DNA of 64,000 bases from Aurantimonas sp036549475 (GCF_036549475.1 NZ_JAZHLI010000004.1:104820-168819); one strand, 5' to 3'. Shown: positions 33,586 through 43,065, counted from the stretch's first letter. Made by a program: numbers and translations. Notes: generated by a model not told the origin, from the sequence alone.

Positions 33586-34524
33586 TCAACGCTTTGCCTC
33601 GATGGCGTCCCACAGGAGCGCGGCGATGTCGGCGCCGCCGAACCGCTTGACCTCGCGAATGCCGGTCGGGGAGGTGACGTTGATCTCGGTCAAGAGGTCG
33701 CCGATCACGTCGATGCCGACGAAGATCAGGCCGCGCTCCCGCAGGGCCGGTCCGATCCGCTCGCAGATCTCGTGCTCGCGCGGTGTCAGCTCGGTCGCGG
33801 TCGCCTGGCCGCCGACATGCATGTTGGAGCGGGTGTCGGTCTCGGCCGGCACGCGGTTGATCGCGCCGGCGAACTCGCCGTCGACCAGGATGATCCGCTT
33901 GTCGCCCTTGCGCACGTCCTTCAGGTAGCGCTGCACGATGAAGGGCTCGCGGAACAGGATGCCGAAGGTCTCCAGGAAGGAGGTCAGGTTGCGGTCGTCC
34001 GGGGTGATGTGGAAGACGCCGGCGCCGCCATTGCCGTAGAGCGGCTTCATGACGATGTCGCCGAATTCGGCGCGGAACGCCATCACCTCTTCCGGGTCCT
34101 TGGTGATCAGCGTCTCCGGCATGAGATCGGCGAATTCGGTGACGAAGATCTTCTCCGGCGCGTTGCGCACGGAGGCCGGGTCGTTGACGACCAGCGTCTT
34201 CGGGTGGACACGTTCCAGAATGTGGGTCGAGGTGATGTAGGCCATGTCGAAGGGCGGGTCCTGGCGCAGGAGGACGACGTCCATCTCGGCGAGGTCGACC
34301 TTCTCCTGTGGCCCGAGGGTGAAGTGGTTGCCCTCTTCCTCGCGCAGTTCCATCGCCTCGCCGCGGGCCGTGGCGCGGCCGTCGCGCAGGGACAGCCGGT
34401 CGGGCGTGTAGTGGAACAGGCTGTGTCCGCGGTTCTGCGCTTCCAGGCAGAGGGCGAAGGTGGAATCCCCCTTGATCGAGATCGAGGAGACATGGTCCAT
34501 CTGGACCGCGACTTTGAGCGCCAT
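33586..34524 (-). CDS. gshB: Glutathione synthetase
   Basis: This 312-residue ATP-grasp ligase joins gamma-glutamylcysteine and glycine. It has the GshB features DPPFDMAYITSTHILE, the ATP-grasp KPLYGNGGAGVF loop and the metal-binding DVIGDLLTEINVTSPTG near the end. Length is normal. In many rhizobia gshB follows yraN and rsmI; here those genes are 13 kb away, so the block has been rearranged. It is followed after 60 bases by the SH3 gene region, with no evident operon. Confidence 0.97.
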   Translation of the reverse strand: MALKVAVQMDHVSSISIKGDSTFALCLEAQNRGHSLFHYTPDRLSLRDGRATARGEAMELREEEGNHFTLGPQEKVDLAEMDVVLLRQDPPFDMAYITSTHILERVHPKTLVVNDPASVRNAPEKIFVTEFADLMPETLITKDPEEVMAFRAEFGDIVMKPLYGNGGAGVFHITPDDRNLTSFLETFGILFREPFIVQRYLKDVRKGDKRIILVDGEFAGAINRVPAETDTRSNMHVGGQATATELTPREHEICERIGPALRERGLIFVGIDVIGDLLTEINVTSPTGIREVKRFGGADIAALLWDAIEAKR

Positions 34525-34641
34525 GGGGTTTCCTTCGCCTGGGAACGGGTACGACCGCGCTGCGACGTAGCGCCGGCGGGCGGCTTGCGCAATGGCTTCA
34601 GACGCATCGTTTCCGGCCAGACCCCCGGGGCGCGCCTCCGG

Positions 34642-35667
34642 TCAGGCGACCCAGCGCCGCCCGGTGGTCTCCAGACCGAAGAAGCGCGGCGTGCGGGCGA
34701 AGGTGGCCAGCCCGGCCAGCGCGGCCAGCGGCTCGGTCACGACGAAGAGCGGGATCTCGCGCATCAGCGCGCTGTGCGGCGCCTTGTCCTCGAAGGCGGC
34801 GCGCACCTGGTCGGCCTTCAGGATTGGAATGATGCGCTGGAAGATGCCGCCGGCGATGTAGACGCCGCCGCGTGCCATGAAGATCAGCGCGATGTCGCCG
34901 GCCACCCGGCCGAGATAGGTGGCGAAGAGGTCCACGGCCTCGCCCGATGCCGCATCCTTGCGGTTGACCGCAGCTTCGGTGACCTCGGCAGGCGAGGTGT
35001 GGACGGCCTCGGTGCCGTCGGCGGCGCAGATCGCGGTGTAGAGATTGACGAGGCCGCGACCGCACAGGATCTGCTCGCCGGACACCCGCCCCTCGATGGT
35101 CTTCAGATGTGGCCAGATGGCGTAGTCGCGCGGGCTGCGCGGGCCGAGATCGATGTGGCCGCCCTCGCCGGCGACGGGGATCCACATGTTGCGGGCGCGC
35201 ACGAGACCGGCCACGCCGAGGCCGGTGCCGGGGCCGAGCACGGCGCGGCTGGCGCCCTCGTGCACGGTGCCGCCGCCGACCTGCGAGCGCGCGGAATCGC
35301 CGAGCGAGGAGATCGCCAGCGCCTGCGCCTCGAAATCGTTGAGAACGATGACCTCCTGGATGCCGAGTTCGGCTAGCATCTTGCGCGGCCGCACCACCCA
35401 GGGGCAGTTGGTCAGATCGATCTCGTCGCCATCGACCGGGCCCGCGACTGCCAGCACTGCCGATTTCGGCTGGATCGAGGTCTTGTCGAGGACGCTGGCC
35501 TGGATGGCTTCGTCGATCGTCTCGAAATCGGCGGTCTGGACCACCGGAAACGGCTTGGGGTCGGCGAAGGCGTCGACCAGCAGCGAGAAGCGTGCATTGG
35601 TCCCGCCGATATCGCCGATCAGGATCGGAAATTTCAACGCGTCGCTGTCGTCGCGCTTGCCTGCCAT
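34642..35667 (-). CDS. glk: Glucokinase
   Basis: This 341-residue ROK-unrelated bacterial glucokinase phosphorylates glucose to glucose 6-phosphate. The phosphate motif ILIGDIGGTNARFSL is at residue 14, LNDFEAQA and GPGTGLGVA follow, and GEGGHIDLGP is the sugar site. The ATG at 35667 gives the family length, with no strong ribosome binding site. A much longer open frame upstream is antisense noise across mepA. It is downstream of mepA on the same strand with 137 bases between. Confidence 0.95.
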   Translation of the reverse strand: MAGKRDDSDALKFPILIGDIGGTNARFSLLVDAFADPKPFPVVQTADFETIDEAIQASVLDKTSIQPKSAVLAVAGPVDGDEIDLTNCPWVVRPRKMLAELGIQEVIVLNDFEAQALAISSLGDSARSQVGGGTVHEGASRAVLGPGTGLGVAGLVRARNMWIPVAGEGGHIDLGPRSPRDYAIWPHLKTIEGRVSGEQILCGRGLVNLYTAICAADGTEAVHTSPAEVTEAAVNRKDAASGEAVDLFATYLGRVAGDIALIFMARGGVYIAGGIFQRIIPILKADQVRAAFEDKAPHSALMREIPLFVVTEPLAALAGLATFARTPRFFGLETTGRRWVA

Positions 35668-35804
35668 GGAGATGCCCGCTTCAATCGATTCGTATGCCTT
35701 GCCACATAGGCCATCACCGTGACGAACGCAAAACGCCGCTACCGGGGTTGGTGCGATGCGTGCGCGCCGGCCAGGGCGGTCGGCGGCGGCACCGACGCGC
35801 TGGA

Positions 35805-36797
35805 TCAGCGCGACGGCCGATTGGTGGGAATCGGCACCCGGACCTGCGGTGCATAGCTGAGCGCCGCCGGTGGCGGGGCCGAGACGCCGGCGGCTATCAC
35901 ACCGCCGCCGTCGAAAATGGCGGGGGCCCCGGCGACCTGCCGGCAGGCATCGGGCATGTCGGCCAGCATCATCGGCGGCTTCGGCTTGGGTGGCTTGCCA
36001 CCGGGCTTGGGCGGCTGCAGCGCGACGTCGAACCACCAGTCGAGTTCGCCGCAGCCATCGCCGCTGCCGGTGGAGCGCTGCTCGGTACAGCCGGGCGAGC
36101 CGGGCTGGCAGAACAGCCGCACGTGGAAATGTTCGTGATGGCCGTAGAAGGGGCGGACCTTGTTCAGCCAGGCGCGTTCGCGCCCCGTGGTCTCGCACAG
36201 CTTCTTCTTGATGCCCGGATGGACGAAGATGCGCTGGACCTTGGGATCCTCGGCCGCCATCCGGATGAGATCGCGGTAGTTCGACGACCAGATCCGGTCG
36301 TCGACCTCGAAGGTGCCGGGCTTCAGGACCGAGCGGAACGGATAGTCCTCCCGCTCGGCCGGTGTCAGGCGGCCGGCCGGCATCGGACGCAGCCAGATGT
36401 CGGCGTCGAGGCCGATCTGGTGGGAGGCATGGCCGGAGGGCATCGGTCCGCCGCGGGCTTGCGAGATGTCGCCGACCAGAAGGCCGGGCCAGACACCGCG
36501 GGCGGCGGCCTCCCGGGAGAGGCGCTCCAGAAAGGCGACGGTGTTGGGGTGGCCGTAGCGGCGGTCGCGTGACATCCGCATGGCCTGCCAGGTCGGGCCG
36601 TCGGCGGGAAGCTGCGCCGCGCCGGCCAGGCAGCCCTTGGAATAGAAGCCGAAACTGGCCGAGGGCATGGCCGCCGCCGCACGCTGGCTGCCGAAGATCT
36701 CCTTGGCGGTCGGCTCGGCCGCTGCCACCGTGCACGCCAGGAGCGCCGCGGCCAGGAGCGCGCCCGCCGCGGTGCGTGTCATGTCCATCGCCGTCAT
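35805..36797 (-). CDS. mepA: Penicillin-insensitive murein endopeptidase
   Basis: This 330-residue periplasmic enzyme cleaves D-Ala-meso-DAP crosslinks in peptidoglycan. A signal peptide covers about residues 1-26. The zinc site is formed by SGHASHQIGLDADIW and YGHHEHFHVRL, the MepA motifs. The cysteines KGCLAG, LFCQPGSPGC and GDGCG probably form disulfides. A proline-rich segment (about residues 265-280) precedes a C-terminal extension that is longer than in E. coli MepA. Confidence 0.95.
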   Translation of the reverse strand: MTAMDMTRTAAGALLAAALLACTVAAAEPTAKEIFGSQRAAAAMPSASFGFYSKGCLAGAAQLPADGPTWQAMRMSRDRRYGHPNTVAFLERLSREAAARGVWPGLLVGDISQARGGPMPSGHASHQIGLDADIWLRPMPAGRLTPAEREDYPFRSVLKPGTFEVDDRIWSSNYRDLIRMAAEDPKVQRIFVHPGIKKKLCETTGRERAWLNKVRPFYGHHEHFHVRLFCQPGSPGCTEQRSTGSGDGCGELDWWFDVALQPPKPGGKPPKPKPPMMLADMPDACRQVAGAPAIFDGGGVIAAGVSAPPPAALSYAPQVRVPIPTNRPSR

Positions 36798-36942
36798 CTG
36801 CCTCGTCTTTCCCGGGTCATCGCCTCGGTGAGCCTATCCGGCGCATATGGGCCGAAGCTTGCCGAGGGCTCCGGGCGGCGCGGTGCGCCGGCCCGCATCA
36901 TGGGGTGCAGACTGGCGCAGGCTTATGCCGTTTTCGTGGCCG

Positions 36943-37935
36943 TCAGCGCGGAACCTGGACCCAGTCGCCGGTGCGCCCGGCCTCGAACAGGGCATCGATC
37001 GCCGCCTGGTTGCAACGGCTGGATTCCAGGGGGAACAACTCGGTGCCCTTGCCCGCCACCGCGTCGGCGAAGCTTTCGACCTGCAGCCGGTACTGGTCGA
37101 CGCCGGGGAAGCGGAAGGTTTCGGTATGACGGTGCGTACGGTCGTGCAGGAACACCTTGTCGCCGTCGTAGAGGCTGGCATTGAACGGCGCCGCGATCTC
37201 GATGAAGCCGTCCTGGCCATGGAAGACGATGCCCTGACGGTTCGCCATGCGGGTCCCCAGATACAGGCTCATCTCGAAGTCGCCGAAATCGACGGTGCCG
37301 GTGACGAAGGAATCGGTGCCGAATTCCGCGTCCGTGACCACCTTGGCGCGCACCCGCTCCGGCTCCATCTCGGTCGCGAAGCGGCAGGTGACCATCGGAT
37401 AGACGCCGATGTCGCGCAGCGCGCCGCCGCCGAGCTCGGGCCGGTTGCGCATGTTGGCGGCATCGACATTGTAATAACTGAAGGCGGCCTGGACATGCAC
37501 CAGCCGGCCGATGGCGCCCTCGGCGATCAGCGCCTGCACCTTGGCCCATTGCGGGTGGTAGGTGACCATGAAGGCTTCCGAGACCGTGACGCCGGCGGTC
37601 TTTGCCGCCTCCGCGATCGTCGCGATCTCCGCGGCAGTCATGCCCATCGGTTTTTCGCACAGGACATGCTTGCCGGCCTCGATGGCCTTCAGCGTCCATT
37701 CGGCGTGCTGCGAGGTCGGCAGCGGAATGTAGATCGCGTCGATCTCGTCGGACGCCAGGAGCTTGTTGTAGCTGCCATAGGCGCGCGGGATGCTGAAGGC
37801 TTCCGCGACCTCGCGGGCCCGATCCTCGTCGCGGCTGGCGATGGCCGCCAGCGCGCCGTTGCTGGCCTTCGCGATCGCCGGCATCACGTGGTCCCGCGCG
37901 ATCTTGGCGGTGGACAGAATTCCCCATCTGAGCAT
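36943..37935 (-). CDS. Gfo/Idh/MocA-family NAD(P)-dependent oxidoreductase
   Basis: This 330-residue protein has the N-terminal Rossmann domain (MLRWGILSTAKIARDHV) and the catalytic CEKPMGMT motif with the conserved lysine. The C-terminal domain carries GGGALRDIGVYPMV, typical for sugar or inositol dehydrogenases. The ATG at 37935 follows GAGGGGGAA; the longer frame adds non-family residues. The substrate is probably a sugar or polyol but cannot be named. It lies 98 bases after the adenosine kinase gene. Confidence 0.9.
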   Translation of the reverse strand: MLRWGILSTAKIARDHVMPAIAKASNGALAAIASRDEDRAREVAEAFSIPRAYGSYNKLLASDEIDAIYIPLPTSQHAEWTLKAIEAGKHVLCEKPMGMTAAEIATIAEAAKTAGVTVSEAFMVTYHPQWAKVQALIAEGAIGRLVHVQAAFSYYNVDAANMRNRPELGGGALRDIGVYPMVTCRFATEMEPERVRAKVVTDAEFGTDSFVTGTVDFGDFEMSLYLGTRMANRQGIVFHGQDGFIEIAAPFNASLYDGDKVFLHDRTHRHTETFRFPGVDQYRLQVESFADAVAGKGTELFPLESSRCNQAAIDALFEAGRTGDWVQVPR

Positions 37936-38032
37936 GCCGGTTCCCCCTCTTTCGTTGTCTGCTGCGTCGTCGATGGTCGCCCATAGCTGCCACGGCCGCC
38001 CGCCCTCGCCAGGCGGCCGGCCGCGGATCATA

Positions 38033-39034
38033 TCAGGTGTTCAGGACAGCCTTCACCGCGTCCAGCTCGGTCAGCGGCGTCTGCGGCCGCGGGCCGATCT
38101 GGCCGATGATGTGGCCAGCCGAGGCAACGCCCAGCCGCGCCGAGTTCTCATGGTCGAGCCCCATTGTGTAGCCGCGCAGGAAACCGGCGGCGAAGAGATC
38201 GCCGGCGCCGGTCGCGTCGACCACCTTGTCCACCTTCAGCGCCGGCACGGCGACACGCTGGTCGCCCTCGGCCACGACGCAGCCCTTCTCGCTGCGGGTG
38301 ACCGCGGCGAAGCGCTTGACGTCCTTTGCCAGGGCATCGATCGCCGCGTCGATGTCCTCGGTCTCGTAGAGGGCCTTCGCCTCGGCCTCGTTGGCGAAGA
38401 CGATGTCGACGGTGCCCGAGCGGATCAGCTCGAGGAATTCGTCGCGGTAGCGATGCACGCAGAAGGAATCCGACAGGGTCATCGCCACTTCGCGGCCGTT
38501 CTCGTGGGCGATCTTCGCCGCCGCGACGATGGCCTCCTTGGCGCGGGGCGGATCCCAAAGATAGCCCTCGAAATAGGTGACCCTGGCGGCGCCCACCAGC
38601 GCGGCGTCGATGTCCTCGGGGCCGAGCTCGGTGCAGGCGCCCAGGAAGGTGCTCATGGAACGCTCGCCGTCCGGGGTCACCAGAACCATGCAGAGCGCCG
38701 TCGGTGGCGTGGACTCCAGAGGCTGGGTGTCGAACCTGACGCCAAGCGCGCGGATGTCGTGGGTGAAGATCCGGCCGAGCTGGTCGTTGGCGACCTTGCC
38801 GATGTAGGCGCCCGTGCCGCCCAGGCTGACCAGCCCGGCGATGGTGTTGCCGGCGCTGCCGCCCGAGGTTTCCGTGCCCGGGCCCATGGCGTCGTAGAGA
38901 TGCTCGGCGCGCTCGGCGTCGATGAGCGTCATGCCGGCCTTCTGCACCCCTTCCTTCTCCAGAAAGGCGTCGTCGGCGCGCGCGATGATGTCGACGATCG
39001 CATTGCCGATCGTCAGAACGTCGTAGTCTGCCAT
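38033..39034 (-). CDS. PfkB-family sugar kinase, adenosine kinase-like
   Basis: This 333-residue kinase has the PfkB signature DATGAGDLFAAGFL with the catalytic aspartate, and an N-terminal GNAIVDIIA and SGGSAGNTI substrate region. This matches the adenosine kinase-like clade common in rhizobia rather than fructokinases. The ATG at 39034 has AGGATGG upstream. It would phosphorylate adenosine or a related nucleoside. It is oriented like its oxidoreductase neighbour, with a gap of 97 bases. Confidence 0.9.
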   Translation of the reverse strand: MADYDVLTIGNAIVDIIARADDAFLEKEGVQKAGMTLIDAERAEHLYDAMGPGTETSGGSAGNTIAGLVSLGGTGAYIGKVANDQLGRIFTHDIRALGVRFDTQPLESTPPTALCMVLVTPDGERSMSTFLGACTELGPEDIDAALVGAARVTYFEGYLWDPPRAKEAIVAAAKIAHENGREVAMTLSDSFCVHRYRDEFLELIRSGTVDIVFANEAEAKALYETEDIDAAIDALAKDVKRFAAVTRSEKGCVVAEGDQRVAVPALKVDKVVDATGAGDLFAAGFLRGYTMGLDHENSARLGVASAGHIIGQIGPRPQTPLTELDAVKAVLNT

Positions 39035-39178
39035 GGTCCATCCTGTCATTGCAGCGTGCCGTCTGGTTAACCTGCGGGGGCCGAAATGGCCAGAGCGGCG
39101 GGATTAGGACAGCTGCCGGTGGCTGCGTTGCGGCAACTGCGGCGCGTGCCTATCTCGACAGGGCAGAAAGGATTCCCG

Positions 39179-39958
39179 ATGATCTTCACCGCCGCCCGCC
39201 TGGCCCTCGCCGACATCTTCTCGCCGCCGTTCCGGGCCGCCCTGTGGAAGACCCTCGGCCTGACGGCGGTGGTGCTCGTGGCGCTCTGGTTCGGCATCGG
39301 CGCCCTCGCAGAGATCGTTGCGGTGCCCTTCCTGTCCAATCTCTTTCCGGACGATCTGAGCTGGATCGACGAGGCCGGCACCGCAGCCGGCTGGGCCGCC
39401 GGCCTGCTTCTGGCGGTGCTGCTGGCCTTCCTGATCGGCCCGATCAGCGCGATCATCGCCAGCCTGTTCCTCGACGACGTGGCGATGGTGGTCGAACGCG
39501 AGAGCTATCCGGCCGCGCCGACGGGCACTGCCATGGCGCTGCTGCCGGGCATCATCCTGTCGGTGAAATTCTTCGGCGTCGTCATCCTCGGCAATCTCCT
39601 GGCGTTGCTCCTCCTCCTGGTGCCGGGCGTCAACATCGCCGCCTTCTTCCTCGTCAACGGCTATCTGCTCGGCCGCGAATATTTCGAGTTCGCGGCGATG
39701 CGCTACCGCACCGAGGACGAGGCCAAGGCGGTCCGCAGCCGCCATGGCGGCACGGTCTTCGTCGCGGGTCTGCTGATCGCCTGTTTCCTGGCGGTGCCGG
39801 TGGTCAATCTCCTGACGCCGCTCTTTGCGGCGGCGCTGATGGTGCATCTGCACCAGCGGATCGCGGCCAGGACGGGCGGGCTGCCCGCGCCCGGCGATGG
39901 GCCGGCGCGCCGCGTCAGGGGAGCGGGCGAAGCGGCGCCGGAACGTCGTTCGTCTTGA
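39179..39958 (+). CDS. EI24/CysZ-like inner membrane protein
   Basis: This 259-residue protein has about six hydrophobic helices, beginning MIFTAARLALADIFSPPFR. It has the EI24-domain segment LLLLVPGVNIAAFFLVNGYLLGREYFEFAAMR. CysZ relatives transport sulfate, and many alphaproteobacterial members are of unproven role. AAAGGA precedes the ATG. Its 3' end overlaps the convergent nth gene by 44 bases. Confidence 0.88.
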   Translation: MIFTAARLALADIFSPPFRAALWKTLGLTAVVLVALWFGIGALAEIVAVPFLSNLFPDDLSWIDEAGTAAGWAAGLLLAVLLAFLIGPISAIIASLFLDDVAMVVERESYPAAPTGTAMALLPGIILSVKFFGVVILGNLLALLLLLVPGVNIAAFFLVNGYLLGREYFEFAAMRYRTEDEAKAVRSRHGGTVFVAGLLIACFLAVPVVNLLTPLFAAALMVHLHQRIAARTGGLPAPGDGPARRVRGAGEAAPERRSS

Positions 39959-40715
39959 TCTCCGCCTTGCAGAGGTCCGCGATGACGCAGACCTCGCATT
40001 CCGGTTTGCGCGCCTTGCAGACATAGCGGCCGTGCAGGATTAGCCAGTGATGGGCGTGACGGCGGAAGGCCGGCGGGATCACCTTAAGGAGCCCCTGTTC
40101 CACCGCTTCCGGCGTCGTGCCGGGCGCCAGCTTCAGGCGGTTGCCGAGCCGGAAGATGTGGGTGTCGACGGCCAGCGTTTCCTCGCCGAAGGCGACGTTG
40201 AGGACGACGTTGGCGGTCTTGCGCCCGACGCCGGGCAGCGCCTCCAGGGAGGCGCGGTCGCCCGGCACCTCGCCGCCATGCTGTTCGACGATCGTGCGCG
40301 CCAGGGCAGCGACGTTCTTCGCCTTGTTGCGGTACAGCCCGATGGTGCGGATATGCTCGCGGATGGCATCTTCGCCCAGCGCTGCCATGGCCGCCGCGTT
40401 GTCGGCGACGCGAAACAGCGCGCCGGTCGCCTTGTTGACCCCGGCATCGGTCGCCTGCGCCGACAGGACGACGGCGACGAGGAGGGTGAAGGGATTGGTG
40501 TAGGCGAGTTCGGATTCGGGCTCCGGTCGCTGCACCGAGAAGCGCCGGAAGATCTCCGCGATCTCAGCCTCGCCGTAGGGGATCTTCACGCGCCGCGGCC
40601 GGCCCGGGCGCCGCGTCGCCGCGCGGGCCGGATGCCTGGCCGTCGCCGGGCGAGGCAATGCGCCGCTTTTGCCGCGCTTGACCCCTTGGCCGGATGGTCC
40701 AATCTTCTCGCTCAT
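39915..40715 (-). CDS. nth: Endonuclease III (canonical Nth)
   Basis: This DNA glycosylase/AP lyase of about 266 residues acts on oxidised pyrimidines. The helix-hairpin-helix motif LEALPGVGRKTANVVL is present, with the catalytic lysine in GRKTAN. LAVDTHIFRL carries the aspartate. The iron-sulfur cluster cysteines are spaced C-x6-C-x2-C-x5-C (CKARKPECEVCVIADLC). A basic, proline-rich N-terminal extension of about 40 residues precedes the core. Two adjacent ATGs (40715 and 40718) are possible. It is divergent from the DUF2244 gene with only about 25 bases between. Confidence 0.95.
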   Translation of the reverse strand: MSEKIGPSGQGVKRGKSGALPRPATARHPARAATRRPGRPRRVKIPYGEAEIAEIFRRFSVQRPEPESELAYTNPFTLLVAVVLSAQATDAGVNKATGALFRVADNAAAMAALGEDAIREHIRTIGLYRNKAKNVAALARTIVEQHGGEVPGDRASLEALPGVGRKTANVVLNVAFGEETLAVDTHIFRLGNRLKLAPGTTPEAVEQGLLKVIPPAFRRHAHHWLILHGRYVCKARKPECEVCVIADLCKAEIKTNDVPAPLRPLP

Positions 40716-40740
40716 CATTGCCCTATAGCGAGACGACGCC

Positions 40741-41250
40741 GTGACTGACAATCGCGATGGCATTGGACAGCCCGACGACCTGTCGGAACGGCCGATCTTC
40801 GAAGCGCTGCTGACGCCCTACCGCTCGCTGGGGCGCCGCGGCTTCAACATCCTGATGGCCTTTGTCTGCATCGTCAGCGTCATCACCGGCCTGGCCTTCG
40901 TCGCCAAGGGCGCCTGGCCGGTCTTCGGCTTCTTCGGGCTCGACGTCCTGTTGATCTGGTGGGCGTTCAGGGCCAGCTACCGGTCGGCCAGGGCACGCGA
41001 ACTGGTATCCGTCTCGCGCACCGATCTGGCGATCCGCAAGATCTCGCCGGCCGGAATCGTCCGCGAGACCCATTACAATCCCTTCTGGGCGCGGTTCAGC
41101 GTCGTCCGGCGCGAGGAGATCGGCATCACCCGCATGAGTGTCGAATCGAAGGAGGCCTCCACCGAGATCGGCGGGTTTCTCAATCCCGACGACCGCGAGA
41201 GCTTTGCCCGCGAATTCAATCGCGCGCTCCTGACCGCCAAGGGTCGCTGA
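40741..41250 (+). CDS. DUF2244 integral membrane protein
   Basis: This 169-residue protein starts with GTG and has two membrane helices (about residues 38-57 and 62-80). Its cytoplasmic part contains RETHYNPFWARF and a conserved EIGGFLNPDDRESFAREFNRAL end. That is the DUF2244 pattern of alphaproteobacteria, often found beside nth. Function is unknown. The almost shared start region with nth suggests linked control. Confidence 0.88.
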   Translation: MTDNRDGIGQPDDLSERPIFEALLTPYRSLGRRGFNILMAFVCIVSVITGLAFVAKGAWPVFGFFGLDVLLIWWAFRASYRSARARELVSVSRTDLAIRKISPAGIVRETHYNPFWARFSVVRREEIGITRMSVESKEASTEIGGFLNPDDRESFAREFNRALLTAKGR

Positions 41251-41336
41251 ATCGCCCGATAACGGCCGATCGGCCAGAAAACGGGTGGCGCAGGCCCCGC
41301 GCGACGGCGATGATCGGCCAGCAAGGGAGATTTGCC

Positions 41337-42254
41337 ATGTTGTCGATCGCACCAGAGGCCACGGGGTACGAACAGGCCGCCGACCTCCGCTCCGCCGGTT
41401 CGGACGGTCTGGGCGACTACGATACGGTCCGCCGCACCATCGAGTTCATCTCGACCCATTACAGCGAGCAGCCGAGCCTGGGTGAGATCGCCGCGGCTCT
41501 CGGCCGCTCCGAAGAGGCGCTGACCTCGGTGTTCCGCCGCTGGGCGGGGCTGACGCCGAAGGCCTTCCTGCAGGCCGTCACCATGGACCATGCCAGGCGC
41601 CTGCTCGACGGCGGCGCCTCGCTGCTCGACGCGGCCTTCGAGGTCGGGCTGTCGGGCCCGTCGCGCCTGCATGATCTCTTCGTCAAGCACGAGGCCCAGT
41701 CGCCGGGCGCCTACAAGGCCAAGGGGGCGGGGATCGCTTTCGACTACGGCTTCCATGCCACGCCCTTCGGCCTGGCGCTGGTCGTCGCCACCGAGCGGGG
41801 CCTTGCGGGCATCGGCTTTGCCGAACCGGGCGATGGCGGCGAGGCGGCAGCCCTCGACGACATGCGGCGGCGCTGGCCGAAGGCGCGTTTCCAGGCCGCG
41901 CCGGATCTCACCGCGCCGCTGGCCCGGCGGATCTTCGAGCCGGGTCACTGGCAGAGCGAGCGCCCGCTGCGCGTGGTGCTGATCGGCACGGATTTCGAGA
42001 TCCGTGTGTGGGAGACGCTGCTGACCATCCCCGTCGGGCAGGCGACGACCTATGCCAGCGTCGCATGGTGCATCGGTGCGCCGAAGGCCGCCCGCGCGGT
42101 CGGAGCGGCGGTCGGGCGCAACCCTGTTTCCTTCGTGGTGCCCTGCCACAGGGTGGTCGGCAAGTCCGGCGCGCTCACCGGCTATCACTGGGGCATCACC
42201 CGCAAGCGGGCCATGCTCGGCTGGGAAAGCGGCCTTCTGGCCCGGGACCGCTGA
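41337..42254 (+). CDS. AraC-type HTH / O6-methylguanine-DNA methyltransferase fusion
   Basis: In this 305-residue protein, residues 30-125 are an AraC-family DNA-binding domain (LGEIAAALGRSEEALTSVF), and residues 140-305 a methyltransferase with PCHRVVG and acceptor C270. An AAGGGAG site precedes the ATG. It resembles Ada but lacks the N-terminal zinc domain that senses methylphosphotriesters. It can therefore repair O6-alkylguanine, while any gene control must work differently. Such shortened Ada-like fusions are common in alphaproteobacteria. Confidence 0.93.
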   Translation: MLSIAPEATGYEQAADLRSAGSDGLGDYDTVRRTIEFISTHYSEQPSLGEIAAALGRSEEALTSVFRRWAGLTPKAFLQAVTMDHARRLLDGGASLLDAAFEVGLSGPSRLHDLFVKHEAQSPGAYKAKGAGIAFDYGFHATPFGLALVVATERGLAGIGFAEPGDGGEAAALDDMRRRWPKARFQAAPDLTAPLARRIFEPGHWQSERPLRVVLIGTDFEIRVWETLLTIPVGQATTYASVAWCIGAPKAARAVGAAVGRNPVSFVVPCHRVVGKSGALTGYHWGITRKRAMLGWESGLLARDR

Positions 42255-42348
42255 GCCGCGCCTCCTGGCGTTGCCGGGGCAAGCGGTCGCATCCGCCTCT
42301 TGCAGCCCGCGCCCTACCTCACCTTCGTGCATAGCGCGGGAGGGGTCG

Positions 42349-43044
42349 GTGTCGGCAGCGGGCAAGAGCGAGGCGGCGGCGGTGCTGCCGGCCGCGGAGA
42401 TCGAGACGGTGTTCCGCCGTCTGGCCGCCGCGATGCCCGGACGCACGGCGACGGCGAAGGGGCCGAAGGACCAGCCCGATCCGTTCCGCTCGCTTGTCTC
42501 CTGCGTCCTCTCGGCCCAGAGCCTCGATCGCAACACGGCCGCGGCGGCCGAAGCGCTGTTTACGCTGGCAGCAACCCCGCAGGCCGTGCTGGCGCTGGGC
42601 GAAACGGACATCGCCCGGGCGATCCGACCCTGCGGCCTCTACAACATCAAGGCGCGCAACCTGACGCGGCTCTGCGACGCGGTCATCGAGCGCCATGGCG
42701 GGAACGTCCCGCAGGACCGAGAAGGGCTGATGGCGCTGCCGGGGGTGGGGCGCAAATGCGCCGACATCGTGCTTAGCTTCACCTTCGGGGCCGACATCAT
42801 CGCCGTCGACACCCATGTCCACCGGGTGGCCAATCGCATCGGCCTGACGGCGGCGCGCTCGGCCGACGCCACGGCGGACCAGCTCGCCGCCCGCGCCCCT
42901 CACTGGGCGCAGGGCGACGGGCATTTCTGGCTGATCCAGTTCGGCAAGGCCGTGTGCGTTGCCCGCCGGCCCCGCTGCGAGGCCTGCATGCTGACCGATC
43001 TCTGCCGCTGGTTCGCGGCGAACCGCGACGGCGCCGCCCCCTGA
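42349..43044 (+). CDS. Second endonuclease III-family DNA glycosylase
   Basis: This 231-residue protein starts at GTG with GGAGGGG upstream. It has the glycosylase core LMALPGVGRKCADIVLSF, the AVDTHVHRVANR aspartate, and an iron-sulfur motif CVARRPRCEACMLTDLC (C-x6-C-x2-C-x5-C). It is clearly different from the canonical nth 2 kb away, so it is a paralogue of the HhH-GPD family that may act on other damaged bases. It follows the methyltransferase fusion by 94 bases on the same strand. Confidence 0.9.
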   Translation: MSAAGKSEAAAVLPAAEIETVFRRLAAAMPGRTATAKGPKDQPDPFRSLVSCVLSAQSLDRNTAAAAEALFTLAATPQAVLALGETDIARAIRPCGLYNIKARNLTRLCDAVIERHGGNVPQDREGLMALPGVGRKCADIVLSFTFGADIIAVDTHVHRVANRIGLTAARSADATADQLAARAPHWAQGDGHFWLIQFGKAVCVARRPRCEACMLTDLCRWFAANRDGAAP

Positions 43045-43065
43045 GGGGCAGCGATCGCCGGGACC

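Noticed and set aside
34642..36735. 697-codon open frame covering glk and running upstream through mepA
   Set aside because: Only the last 341 codons match glucokinase; the upstream part is out of frame with mepA and has no protein-like features.
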